Assembly (NCBI RefSeq): GCF_004801855.1
Contig: NZ_SSTC01000005.1
Span: 32,864 to 96,863, forward strand
Length of the DNA stretch: 64,000 nucleotides
Origin: Pseudomonas sp. A-1
GTDB lineage: Bacteria > Pseudomonadota > Gammaproteobacteria > Pseudomonadales > Pseudomonadaceae
Direction: 5' to 3'
The notes beneath the pieces are model-generated. The model did not search any database and was not told the origin of the DNA. It was given only the letters and a program-made list of their open reading frames with translations. Made by a program: the position numbers and the translations under genes. Shown in pieces: positions 55,378-63,917 of this stretch; the first letter of the stretch is position 1, and every line of letters begins with the position of its first letter.

Positions 55378-55434
55378 TTCGCCAGGCAATTGAGCGCAAT
55401 TGCGCAAGTTCGCGCGGACAATTCGCCAGGCAAT
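55378..55434 (-). promoter_or_regulatory. Direct repeats in the leader of DUF1329 copy 2
   Basis: TTCGCCAGGCAAT occurs at 55378-55390 and 55422-55434 (44 bp apart, about four helical turns), with the palindrome GCGCAATTGCGC at 55394-55405 between them. Nothing else is obvious in 55435-55710. It may be a regulator site or an mRNA leader feature. Confidence 0.35.
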
Positions 55435-55715
55435 ATCTCGACATGCCGCAGCGCAATTAAGCGGGGCCGCGATTGATTGGCCGGAATATCGAACAATCGA
55501 GACTGGCGGAAACTATCCGCATGCACGAAACATCAGGTGCGGGTAATCATCCGCCTGCGCAGAACTTCCCAGCGCTGCCTGCCGGCGGCGCCCACCAGCG
55601 ATATCGTCGTTGTTATTGTAAATTCCGTTTCCTTGTGTATTTTTATTGCCGCGCCTGACCGCAACTTGCCGGGCAGGCGCGCAGGAAATCTATTGGCCGG
55701 CTGTCCCGGCGTCCA

Positions 55716-55752
55716 ATACCATAAAAAACCGCCGCCGCTACCGTCAGGGTAT
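55716..55752. promoter_or_regulatory. LysR-type operator between DUF1329 copy 2 and the LysR gene (site C)
   Basis: CTAC-N7-GTAT at 55738-55752 (one mismatch to ATAC-N7-GTAT), with an ATAC half-site starting at 55716, 22 bp from the dyad start; flanks GTCCAATACC match site B. The dyad is 36-50 bp before the LysR ATG, suited to autoregulation, and the half-site points to the minus-strand DUF1329 gene. Confidence 0.65.
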
Positions 55753-55787
55753 CGAGTGGCCGCCCCGCTCCGACACAGGCTGCCTGC

Positions 55788-56702
55788 ATGGATCTCCGCC
55801 ATCTCCGCTACTTCATCGCCGTCGCCGAGGAACAGAACATCGGCCGCGCCGCGGCGCGCCTGCACATCTCGCAGCCGCCGCTGACCCGGCAGATCCAGCA
55901 GCTGGAGGAGGAGCTGGGGGTACTGCTGTTCACCCGCACGCCGCGCGGCATGGAACTGACCGGCGCCGGCGAGATGCTCCTCGAGGAAGCGCGCAACATC
56001 CGCGCGCTGGTCGAACAGGCCACCGAGCGCACCCAGCGCGCCGGCCAGGGCAAGCTGGGCCGGCTGGACATCGGCATCTTCGGCTCGGCGATCCTCGACA
56101 CCATTCCCAAGCTGCTGACGGCGTTCCGCACCGCCTACCCGGAGGTCCGGGTGGTCCTGCACACCATGAGCAAGCAGGAGCAGATCGAGGCGCTGCGCCA
56201 GCGGCGCATCGGCGTGGGCTTCAACCGCATCATCACCCCGCTGGCCGACATCGCCTCCGAGCTGGTCACCCAGGAGTCACTGCTGCTGGCCGTGCACGAG
56301 CGCCATCCCCTCGCCCGCCTCGCGGTGGTGCCCTTCACCGCGCTGGCCGAGCATCCGCTGGTGCTGTTCCCCTCCGGCAGCCGGCCGAGCTTCGTCGACC
56401 GGGTGATCGGCCTGTGCCAGCAGGCCGGCTTCGTCCCCCAGGTGGCCCAGGAGGTGGGCGATGCGGTCACCGCGGTGGCGCTGGTGTCCAGCGGCTTCGG
56501 CGTCTCCCTGGTCTCGGCCTCCACCGCGGCGCTGACCCTGCCGGGCGTGGTGTACCGGCCGCTCGCCGGTCTGCCCGCGGACGCGCGGGTCGACCTCAGC
56601 TGCATCTTCCGCAGCGACGACCACTCGCCGATCCTCGCCGCCTTCCTCGAGGTGGTCCGCGAGTTCCGCAGCCGCCACTACCCCGACAGCCCCGCCGCCT
56701 GA
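55788..56702 (+). CDS. LysR-type regulator, BenM/CatM-like
   Basis: The 304-residue regulator starts MDLRHLRYFIAVAEEQNIGRAAARLHISQPPLTRQIQQLEEELG, very close to BenM/CatM/CatR N-termini; HTH is at about 18-37. The effector domain (about 92-290) is periplasmic-binding-protein-like. Members bind ATAC-N7-GTAT and respond to muconate or other ring-cleavage acids. Three matching sites are in the window. The effector is probably a pathway intermediate; this is inference. It faces away from the DUF1329 gene. Confidence 0.88.
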   Translation: MDLRHLRYFIAVAEEQNIGRAAARLHISQPPLTRQIQQLEEELGVLLFTRTPRGMELTGAGEMLLEEARNIRALVEQATERTQRAGQGKLGRLDIGIFGSAILDTIPKLLTAFRTAYPEVRVVLHTMSKQEQIEALRQRRIGVGFNRIITPLADIASELVTQESLLLAVHERHPLARLAVVPFTALAEHPLVLFPSGSRPSFVDRVIGLCQQAGFVPQVAQEVGDAVTAVALVSSGFGVSLVSASTAALTLPGVVYRPLAGLPADARVDLSCIFRSDDHSPILAAFLEVVREFRSRHYPDSPAA

Positions 56703-56708
56703 AGCGGC

Positions 56709-57785
56709 TCACCGGCCCTGGTGCCGGCGCACGAAGCGCCGGTCCAGCCAGTCCTTCCACAGCCCGCACCAGCGACCCTCGGTGGTGAAGCCGGCCCAGC
56801 TCAGCAGCGCGCCGCCGCGGCCGTCGGCCAGCAGCGCCAGGCTGTGGCGTTGCGGCCGGTAGTCCTGCAGCGGTTTTCCCGTCAGCGCGCACGCCAGGTT
56901 GCCGGCCAGCAGCGGTCCCTGACGCACCGCGTGCACGCCGTTGCGCGGCGTGCCGGCCCGGCTGGCGCAGTCGCCGCTGGCGAACACCTGCGGGTGGGAC
57001 AGGCTCTGCAGGGTGGCGGCAACGGCGACGAAGCCGCGCAGGTCGCTGGCCAGCCCGGAGCTGCGCAGCCAAGGCAACGGACTGGCGCCCGAGGCGAGGA
57101 GCAGCCGCGGCCCGTGCCAGACCGGCTGGCCGCGACTGAGTAGCGCCGCGCCGCGAATCCTCTCGACCGGACAGCGCTCGTGGACCTGCACCCCAGCCGC
57201 CTGCAGGTGCTGCAGCGCCCGCAGGCGCAGCGAAGGCGGATGGCCGGCGAGCAGTTCGGCGGCGCTGAACAGCGCCAGTCCCGGCACCTGGCGGGCCATG
57301 GCCAGGGCCAGCTCGACGCCTGCCGCGCCGCCGCCGAGGATCGCCAGGCGTTCCGGCGCGCGCTGCCAGTCCTGCCAGCGCGCCAGGAAGGCCGGGAACG
57401 GCTTGACCGCCAGCAGCTCCATACCCGCGTCCTCGTGCGCCGGCGCCTGCGGCGGTGCACCGGCGTCGAGCGACAGCCAGCGCCCCTGCAGGCGCTCCCC
57501 GTCCTCCAGGCGCAGGCTGCGGCTGTCCGCCTCCAGGGCGGTCACCGCCGCCTGACGCCACTCGATGCCCGCTGCCCGGCACAGCGGCGCCAGCGGTATG
57601 CAGCACTGTTCGCTCCGGTAACGCCCGGCGAGCAGTCCCGGCAGCATGCCGGAGTACCAGGCGGCGTCCTCGGGGCAGACCAGCTCGATGCGCCCGCGCG
57701 GGCGCCGGCCCGCCGCCCACAGGCGCAGCACGCCGAGATGGGCGTGACCTGCGCCGACCAGCAGCAGGTCGCAGGCCGCGCTCAC
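56709..57785 (-). CDS. FAD-dependent pyridine nucleotide-disulfide-type oxidoreductase
   Basis: The 358-residue protein most likely starts at GTG 57785, which overlaps the stop of the upstream fusion gene (GTGA). The N-terminal FAD motif is LLLVGAGHAHLGVLRL, with SGMLPGLLAGRY; the second nucleotide motif is LAILGGGAAGVELALAMA, then VFASGDCASR. It resembles the FAD domain sometimes fused to SelD and NDH-2/SQR-like enzymes. No redox-active Cys pair is obvious. It is translationally coupled to the DedA/disulfide-reductase fusion and the ArsS cluster, so it may be an electron donor or quinone-linked partner. Confidence 0.75.
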   Translation of the reverse strand: MSAACDLLLVGAGHAHLGVLRLWAAGRRPRGRIELVCPEDAAWYSGMLPGLLAGRYRSEQCCIPLAPLCRAAGIEWRQAAVTALEADSRSLRLEDGERLQGRWLSLDAGAPPQAPAHEDAGMELLAVKPFPAFLARWQDWQRAPERLAILGGGAAGVELALAMARQVPGLALFSAAELLAGHPPSLRLRALQHLQAAGVQVHERCPVERIRGAALLSRGQPVWHGPRLLLASGASPLPWLRSSGLASDLRGFVAVAATLQSLSHPQVFASGDCASRAGTPRNGVHAVRQGPLLAGNLACALTGKPLQDYRPQRHSLALLADGRGGALLSWAGFTTEGRWCGLWKDWLDRRFVRRHQGR

Positions 57786-59932
57786 CGCCCGCCCCCGCGC
57801 CGCCAGCGATGGAAGTGCGCCAGGGCGCGCAGCACCAGCGGCGGCGCATGCGCACGTCGCCATTCGTCGGCGACGTACTTGTTGGCCTCGGCCAGGGTCG
57901 GGTAACTGTGCACGGTGGCGAGGATCTTGTTCAGCCCCAGGTCGTGGCGCATGGCCAGCGCGAACTCGGCCAGCAGTTCGCCGGCCTGCTCGCCGACGAC
58001 GGTCGCGCCGAGGATGCGGTCGCTGCCCGGCACGGTGAGCACCTTGACGAAGCCTGCGGCGGCCTCCTCGACGATGGCGCGGTCCAGCTCGGCGAGGTCG
58101 TAGCGGGTCGACTCGCAGGCGATGCCCTGCTCGCGCGCCTCCCTCTCGGACAGGCCGACCTGCGCCACCTCCGGGTCGGTGAAGGTGACCCGGGGGATCA
58201 CCCGGTAGTCGGCGGGAAAGCGCTTGAAATCGCCGAACAGGCCGTTGACTGCGGCATACCAGGCCTGATGGGCGGCGAAGTGGGTGAACTGGTAGGGCCC
58301 GGTGACGTCGCCCACGGCGAAGATGTTCGGGTAGCGGGTGGCGAGGAACTCGTCGGTCTCCAGCGTCCGGTTCGGGCGCAGCTCGAGGCCCAGCGCCTCC
58401 ACCCCGTAGCCTTCGACACTGGCCACCCGGCCGAGGGCGACCAGCACCTGGTCGAAGCCGATGAGGGTTGCCGTCCCGCCGGCCAGCTCGCGGGCGACCA
58501 GCTGGCGCTGGCCGTCCAGGCATTCGAAGCGCTCGGCGCGGTGCTGCAGGTGCAGCTCGACGCCTTCGGCGCGCAGGCTCGCCGTCACCGCGGCGCTGGC
58601 CTCGACATCCTCGCGGCCCAGCAGGCGTTCGCCCTGCTCCACCAGGATCACCTGGCAGCCGAGGCGCTGGAAGGCCTGGCTGAGTTCGCAGCCGATCGGC
58701 CCGCCGCCGAGCACCAGCAGCCGCCCCGGCCGCTGGCGCAGTTTCCAGATGCTGTCGGAGGTGTACGGCTGCATGTCGGCCAGGCCGGGAATCTCCGGGA
58801 GCAGCGGGTGGGCACCGGCGGCGATGACGATGGCGCGGGTGGTCAGGCTGCGTCCGTTGACCTCCACCGTCCACGGTGAGGTGATGCGCGCCTCGCCGTG
58901 GATCACCTGCACGCCCTGCTCGATGTAGCGCGCCGCCGAGTCATGCGGCGCGATCTGGCGGATGACCCGCTGCACCCGCTCCATGACTGCGGCGAAGTCC
59001 ACCTCGCCGTGCGCCTGCACGAAGCCCAGCGCCTCGGCGCGGCGCAGCTCGCGGGCCAGGCGCGCCGAGCGGAGCAGCGCCTTGGACGGCACGCAGCCGG
59101 TGTTCAGGCAGTCGCCGCCCATGCGGTACTTCTCGACCAGGGTCACCTGCGCCTGCAGCGCCGCGGCCAGCCAGGCGCTGACCAGTCCGCCGGCGCCGGC
59201 GCCGATCACCACCAGGTTGCGCTCGAAGTGCCGCGGCCGCTGCCAACCGGCGTAGACCTGGCGCGCCTTGAACCAGGCCAGCAGGCGGCGGGCCAGCAGC
59301 GGGAAGATGCCGAGCAGGACGAAGGCGCCGAGCAGCCCCGGCGAGAGGATGCCGGCCAGCGATTCCAGGCGGCCCAGTTCGCGCCCGGCATTCACGTAGA
59401 CCAGGGTGCCCGGCAGCATGCCGAGCTGGCTGACCCACCAGAAGGTGCGCGCCGGCAGGCTGGTCAGGCCCATCGCCAGGTTGATCAGGAAGAACGGGAA
59501 CAGCGGCACCAGGCGCAGGGCGAACAGGTAGAAGGCGCCTTCCCGGGCGACGCCCCGGTCGATGGCGGCCAGGCGCGCGGCGAAGCGCCCGCGCACCCAG
59601 TCGCGCAGCAGGTAGCGGCTGATCAGCATGGCCAGGGTGGCGCCGAGGGTGGCCGCCAGCGATACCAGCAGGGTGCCGCCGAGCAGACCGAACAGCGCGC
59701 CGCCGATCAGGGTCAGCAGGGTCGCGCCGGGCAGCGACAGCGCGGTCACCGCCACGTAGAGCAGCACGTAGAGGCCGGCGGCCAGCCAGGGCCGCGCCGC
59801 CACCGCGGCGTCCAGCCCGGCCTGGCGGGCCTTGAGGGTTTCCAGGCTGAGGTAGTGGCCCAGGTCGAACAGGAAAAATGCCGCGACCAGCACGCCGAGG
59901 AGGCCGAGCAGGAGCAGCCGCCAGCGGCCCAT
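57782..59932 (-). CDS. TVP38/DedA-like membrane protein fused to mercuric-reductase-like flavoprotein
   Basis: The 716-residue fusion has a TVP38/TMEM64 membrane domain (residues about 1-230, SNARE-associated Golgi type, LFGLLGGTLLVSLAATLGATLAMLISR) and a class I disulfide oxidoreductase domain (240-716): FAD motif VVIGAGAGG, redox pair Cys275 and Cys280 (GGDCLNTGCVPSK), NAD motif LLVLGGGPIGCELSQAF, and dimerisation-domain end with HSYPTLAEA. It would reduce a substrate at the membrane using NAD(P)H; neither mercury resistance genes nor a C-terminal Cys pair are present. It lies 3 bp after the arsS-like gene. Confidence 0.85.
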   Translation of the reverse strand: MGRWRLLLLGLLGVLVAAFFLFDLGHYLSLETLKARQAGLDAAVAARPWLAAGLYVLLYVAVTALSLPGATLLTLIGGALFGLLGGTLLVSLAATLGATLAMLISRYLLRDWVRGRFAARLAAIDRGVAREGAFYLFALRLVPLFPFFLINLAMGLTSLPARTFWWVSQLGMLPGTLVYVNAGRELGRLESLAGILSPGLLGAFVLLGIFPLLARRLLAWFKARQVYAGWQRPRHFERNLVVIGAGAGGLVSAWLAAALQAQVTLVEKYRMGGDCLNTGCVPSKALLRSARLARELRRAEALGFVQAHGEVDFAAVMERVQRVIRQIAPHDSAARYIEQGVQVIHGEARITSPWTVEVNGRSLTTRAIVIAAGAHPLLPEIPGLADMQPYTSDSIWKLRQRPGRLLVLGGGPIGCELSQAFQRLGCQVILVEQGERLLGREDVEASAAVTASLRAEGVELHLQHRAERFECLDGQRQLVARELAGGTATLIGFDQVLVALGRVASVEGYGVEALGLELRPNRTLETDEFLATRYPNIFAVGDVTGPYQFTHFAAHQAWYAAVNGLFGDFKRFPADYRVIPRVTFTDPEVAQVGLSEREAREQGIACESTRYDLAELDRAIVEEAAAGFVKVLTVPGSDRILGATVVGEQAGELLAEFALAMRHDLGLNKILATVHSYPTLAEANKYVADEWRRAHAPPLVLRALAHFHRWRRGGGR

Positions 59933-59935
59933 CGC

Positions 59936-60898
59936 CTAGCCCCTGAGCGCGCCGCCGCAGCTGGAGCCTTGTCCGGCAGTGCAGGCGAAGCAGTGGTCGC
60001 GGGTGACGATGGGGTTGCCGCCGAGGTCCGTACGCAGCAGGTCGCGCAGGTGGGGGCGCTGGCGGCCGATCAGCTCGAGCGGCAGACCGAGCATCTGGTT
60101 GAAGTCGCAGTCGTACAGGTAGCCCTGCCAGTCGACGCTGACCAGCGAGCGGCACATCACCGCCGCGAGGTTCTCGGCGCGGTAACTGTCGCGCAGCAGC
60201 TGCAGGTAGGCGCTGAACTGGCCCTTGCTGACCAGCGTGCTGCCGAAGCGGGCGATGGGCTGGTTGGTGATGGTCAGCAGGTGGTCGAAGCGGATGCCGA
60301 AATCGGCGGCCAGGTGCGCCTTGTAGTCGGCTTCCAGCGCCGCCTGCGGCGGCGGCAGGCTCGGCCCCTGCGGGTTGTACACCAGGTTGAGCACCAGCCC
60401 GTCGCCGGCGCCGTAGCCGAGGGCGTTGAGCCGGCGCAGGCCGGCGATGCTGCGCTCGAACACGCCCTCGCCGCGCTGGCGGTCGACGTTGTCCCGCGCG
60501 TAGCACGGCAGCGAGGCGGTGATCTCCACGCCCTCGCCGGCGAGGAACTCGGCGAGATCCTCCTGCCCCGGCTCGCCGAGGATGGTCAGGTTGCAGCGGT
60601 CGATCACCCGCAGCCCGGCGCGCCGCGCATGGCCGACCAGCTGGCGGAAGCGCGGGTGCAGCTCCGGCGCGCCGCCGGTCAGGTCGAGGGTGTGCACCGG
60701 ATGGGCGTCGATCACCGCGCGGAGGACCGCCAGGGTGGCGTCGTCCATGCTTTCGGTGCGGGTCGGCCCGGCGTTGACGTGGCAGTGCAGGCAGCGCTGG
60801 TTGCAGCGATAGGTCAGGTTGACCTGCAGGGCTTCCAGCCGGCCGCGCCGGATGGCCGGAAAGCCGAGGGCATCGAGCAGTGGCAGCATGTCGTGCAT
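59936..60898 (-). CDS. arsS: Arsenosugar-biosynthesis-type radical SAM protein ArsS
   Basis: The product is 320 residues from ATG 60898 (with GAGGAG upstream) or 336 from ATG 60946; both are possible. The radical SAM cluster motif is CNQRCLHC, followed by LDLTGGAPELHP. Extra Cys motifs near the C-terminus (YLYDCDFNQML, CFACTAGQGSSCGG) are typical of the ArsS (TIGR04167) family, which makes 5'-deoxyadenosyl-arsenic compounds. No arsM is present. A -10-like TATAGT lies just before the longer start. It heads the run arsS, fusion oxidoreductase, FAD oxidoreductase. Confidence 0.88.
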   Translation of the reverse strand: MHDMLPLLDALGFPAIRRGRLEALQVNLTYRCNQRCLHCHVNAGPTRTESMDDATLAVLRAVIDAHPVHTLDLTGGAPELHPRFRQLVGHARRAGLRVIDRCNLTILGEPGQEDLAEFLAGEGVEITASLPCYARDNVDRQRGEGVFERSIAGLRRLNALGYGAGDGLVLNLVYNPQGPSLPPPQAALEADYKAHLAADFGIRFDHLLTITNQPIARFGSTLVSKGQFSAYLQLLRDSYRAENLAAVMCRSLVSVDWQGYLYDCDFNQMLGLPLELIGRQRPHLRDLLRTDLGGNPIVTRDHCFACTAGQGSSCGGALRG

Positions 60899-60991
60899 GG
60901 CGGCGGGTTCTCCTCGGCAGGCGGCCTCGGGTGCGCGGGCGGTCATAGTGAACTATAGGTTTCCTTCATCGACCTGCCGCGAGTCCTGTCC

Positions 60992-61669
60992 ATGTCCGAG
61001 CGAAACAGCCCTCCCCCTGCCCTGGTTCTGGTCTGCAAGCGTCCGGCTCCCGGGCACGGCAAGCAGCGCCTGGCGGCGCGCCTGGGGACGGCGGCGGCAC
61101 TGGAGATCGCCGAGCGGCTGCTGGACTGCGCGCTGGAGGACCTGGCGGCCTGGCCGGGCGCGCGGGTGATCGCCCCGGATGCGGCGCAGCACTGCGCCTG
61201 GGCCGCCGGGCGGCTGCCGGAGTGCCTGTGCCTGGCGCAGCCGCCCGGCAACCTCGGCGAGCGGCTCAACGCCCTCGACCGCCGCCTGCGTGCGGCCGGC
61301 CATCGCGCCCTGGCGTTCATCGGCAGCGACGCCCCGGCGCTGACAGAGGAGCACTACCGGACGGTGCGCGCCGCCCTCGCCGAGGTCGACACTGTGCTGC
61401 TCGCCGCCCGTGACGGCGGCGTGGTGCTGATGGCCTCGCGGCGGCCCTGGCCGGACCTCGCCGGCCTGCCATGGAGTACCCCCGGCCTGGGCGCGGCGCT
61501 GGCCGAGAGCTGCCGGCGCGCCGGCCACTCGCTGCGGGTCTGCGGCGAGTCCTTCGATGTCGACGAGGCCGCCGACCTGCTGCAGGTCCGCCGCCACCTG
61601 GCAGGCGATCCGCGGCCGGCGCGGCAGCAACTGCTCGCCGCCCTGGCCGGGCTCGAGGTGTGCGCATGA
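60992..61669 (+). CDS. TIGR04282-type arsenosugar-cluster glycosyltransferase
   Basis: The 225-residue protein has an N-terminal nucleotide-sugar-transferase-like start LVLVCKRPAPGHGKQRLAARLG and FIGSDAPALTEEHY (the metal-binding DxD equivalent is SDAP), plus GGVVLMASRRPWPDLAG. It is the family regularly encoded beside ArsS and the TIGR04283 protein. The gene is divergent from arsS; its stop overlaps the next gene by 4 nt. Confidence 0.85.
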   Translation: MSERNSPPPALVLVCKRPAPGHGKQRLAARLGTAAALEIAERLLDCALEDLAAWPGARVIAPDAAQHCAWAAGRLPECLCLAQPPGNLGERLNALDRRLRAAGHRALAFIGSDAPALTEEHYRTVRAALAEVDTVLLAARDGGVVLMASRRPWPDLAGLPWSTPGLGAALAESCRRAGHSLRVCGESFDVDEAADLLQVRRHLAGDPRPARQQLLAALAGLEVCA

Positions 61670-62418
61670 GCGACGCCGCCGGGGTCAGCGTGATCATTCC
61701 CTGCCTGCACGACGAGGTCGTGCTGCGCAACCTGCTCGGTCAGCTGCAGGATGAGGCCCGTCGGGACGGTCAGCCGCTGCAGGTCATAGTCGTGGATGGC
61801 GCGCGCAGCCAGCGCTGCCGCGCCCTGTGCGAGCTGCATGGCGTCCTCTGGTCGCCGGCCGATCCCTGCCGCGGCGAGCAGTTGCGCCAGGGTGCAGCGC
61901 TGGCCACGCACGACATCCTCTGGTTCCTGCATGCCGACGCCGAACTGGACGGCCAGCCGCTGGCCGAGCTGCGCCTGGCCATCGCCGAGGGGGCCGTGGG
62001 CGGCTACTTCGCCTTCCGCTTCAGCGGCGCACCGCCCTGGCAGGGGCGGCTGATCGAATGGGCGACCAACTGGCGCACCCGCATCGGCGTGCCCTATGGC
62101 GACCAGGGCCTGTTCGTCAGCCGCAGGGCCTACTCCAGCGTCGGCCAGCACGCGCCCTGGCCGCTGTTCGAGGAGGTACCGCTGGTCCGCGGCCTGCGCG
62201 CGCAGGGCGAGCTGCGCTGCATCGCGCAGGGCCTGCGGGTCAGCCCGCGGCGCTGGCAGCGCGACGGCTGGTGGCGGCGCTGCCTCGGCAATCGCCTGCT
62301 GGCCCTGAGCTTCGCCGTCGGCATCGCCCCGCAGCGCCTGGCCCGGATGTATGCTGGCCGGCCCTGTGCAGCCAGGCGGCGAGGCGCCGGTGGCCGGAAA
62401 CGGCCGCTGGGCTCCTAG
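61666..62418 (+). CDS. TIGR04283-type family 2 glycosyltransferase
   Basis: The 250-residue GT2 protein starts MSDAAGVSVIIPCLHDEVVL at ATG 61666 (longer frame upstream is unneeded). The GT-A core has VIVVDGARSQRC, WFLHADAEL (DxD-like HAD) and GDQGLFVSRRAY. It is the usual partner of the TIGR04282 protein and ArsS. Its sugar donor and acceptor are unknown. Confidence 0.87.
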   Translation: MSDAAGVSVIIPCLHDEVVLRNLLGQLQDEARRDGQPLQVIVVDGARSQRCRALCELHGVLWSPADPCRGEQLRQGAALATHDILWFLHADAELDGQPLAELRLAIAEGAVGGYFAFRFSGAPPWQGRLIEWATNWRTRIGVPYGDQGLFVSRRAYSSVGQHAPWPLFEEVPLVRGLRAQGELRCIAQGLRVSPRRWQRDGWWRRCLGNRLLALSFAVGIAPQRLARMYAGRPCAARRRGAGGRKRPLGS

Positions 62419-62519
62419 ATCCGTACGCCAGAAATGGGCCGCACACTGTCTGGAATCAGTATCCTGCAGCTGTCCGCATGCGATCCTGCGGGCGTTCTCC
62501 CCTGCAAGGAATCCGCATC

Positions 62520-63860
62520 ATGAAGAACATCAAGTCGAGCTGCCTGGTCCTGTTCCTCGGGCTGACGCTGCTCTGGCTGCTGGCCGACGACGTGCTGACC
62601 CGCGACTACGAGTTCTTCGCCCTGCGCGGCTCGATGGTCAACCTCACCGGCATCCTCGCCATGGGCGCGATGAGCTTCGGCCTGCTGCTGATCATCCGCT
62701 GGTCCGCGATGGAGTCGCTGCTCGGCGGCCTGGACAAGAACTATCGCCTGCACAAGTGGCTGGGCATCGGCGCGCTGGTGCTGTCCATCGCCCACTGGCT
62801 GTGGGCCAAGGGGCCGAAGTGGATGGTCGGCTGGGGCTGGCTGGAACGGCCGGTGCGCAAGGCCGGTGGCGCCGCTGCGGGCAGCGAGCCCTCGGCCGTG
62901 GTCGCCTTCCTGCGCAGCCAGCGCGGCCTGGCCGAGGAACTCGGCGAGTGGGCCTTCTACGCCGCCGTGCTGCTGATCGTCCTCGCCCTGCTCAAGCGCT
63001 TCCCCTACCGCTGGTTCTTCAAGACCCACCGCCTGCTGGCCATCGTCTACCTGGTGCTGGTGTTCCATTCGGTGGTGCTGATGAAGACCGCCTACTGGAG
63101 CTCGCCGCTGGGCCCGCTGATGGCCGCGCTGATGCTCGGCGGCACGGTGGCCGCGTGCATCTCCCTGCTGCGCCGGGTGGGTCACGCGCGGCGCGCGGTG
63201 GGCGTCATCGAGTCGCTGGAGCATCACGAAGGCAACCGCGTGCTGGGCGTCGGCATCCGCCTGCAGGATCGCTGGCCCGGGCACGAGGCCGGGCAGTTCG
63301 CCTTCGTCACCTTCGACCGCGCCGAGGGGCCGCACCCCTTCACCATCTCTTCCGCCTGGCACGACGACGGCCAGCTGCTGTTCAACATCAAGGGCATCGG
63401 CGACTACACCCGCACTCTGCCGCAGACCCTCGGGATCGGCGACATGGTCACCGTCGAGGGCCCCTACGGGCGCTTCGACTTCGGTGGCGAGCAGAACGCC
63501 CAGGTGTGGATCGGCGGCGGCATCGGCATCACCCCCTTCATCGCCCGCATGCAGGCGCTGGCGCAACACCCGGACGGCCACAGCGTCGACCTCTTCTACT
63601 GCACCAGCGAGCCGGACGAGGCGTTCATCGCCCGCCTGCGCGGGCTGGCCGAGCGCGCCGGCGTACGCCTGCACGTGCTGGTCAGCGCCCGGGACGGCCG
63701 CCTGACGGTCGAGCGCCTGTGCCAGGAGGTGCCCGCCTGGCAGTCCGCCAGCTTCTGGTTCTGCGGCCCGGCCGGCTTCGGTCAGGCGCTGCGCGAGGGG
63801 CTGGTGGCGCGCGGCCTGGACTCCGCCGATTTCCACCAGGAGCTGTTCGACATGCGCTGA
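62520..63860 (+). CDS. Ferric-reductase-like transmembrane flavoprotein
   Basis: The 446-residue protein starts MKNIKSSCLVLFLGLTLLWL at 62520 with AAGGA 9-13 nt upstream. The N-terminal half has about six spans with His residues for heme (RLHKWLG, SIAHWLW, FKTHRLL, LVFHSVV). The C-terminal half has a FAD-binding HPFTISSAW and an NAD-binding WIGGGIGITPFIARM, ending DFHQELFDMR. It is like NADPH oxidase/ferric reductases and likely moves electrons from NAD(P)H across the inner membrane. It stands alone, followed by a perfect hairpin. Confidence 0.9.
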   Translation: MKNIKSSCLVLFLGLTLLWLLADDVLTRDYEFFALRGSMVNLTGILAMGAMSFGLLLIIRWSAMESLLGGLDKNYRLHKWLGIGALVLSIAHWLWAKGPKWMVGWGWLERPVRKAGGAAAGSEPSAVVAFLRSQRGLAEELGEWAFYAAVLLIVLALLKRFPYRWFFKTHRLLAIVYLVLVFHSVVLMKTAYWSSPLGPLMAALMLGGTVAACISLLRRVGHARRAVGVIESLEHHEGNRVLGVGIRLQDRWPGHEAGQFAFVTFDRAEGPHPFTISSAWHDDGQLLFNIKGIGDYTRTLPQTLGIGDMVTVEGPYGRFDFGGEQNAQVWIGGGIGITPFIARMQALAQHPDGHSVDLFYCTSEPDEAFIARLRGLAERAGVRLHVLVSARDGRLTVERLCQEVPAWQSASFWFCGPAGFGQALREGLVARGLDSADFHQELFDMR

Positions 63861-63877
63861 TGCGCCCGAGGCAAGGC

Positions 63878-63906
63878 AGGAACGACCCCGTGCGGAGGTC
63901 GTTCCT
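63878..63906. terminator. Bidirectional hairpin between ferric reductase and pntB genes
   Basis: AGGAACGACC / GGTCGTTCCT is a perfect 10-bp stem with a 9-nt loop, between two convergent genes; no long T-run. Confidence 0.7.
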
Positions 63907-63917
63907 GACGAAGCCCG

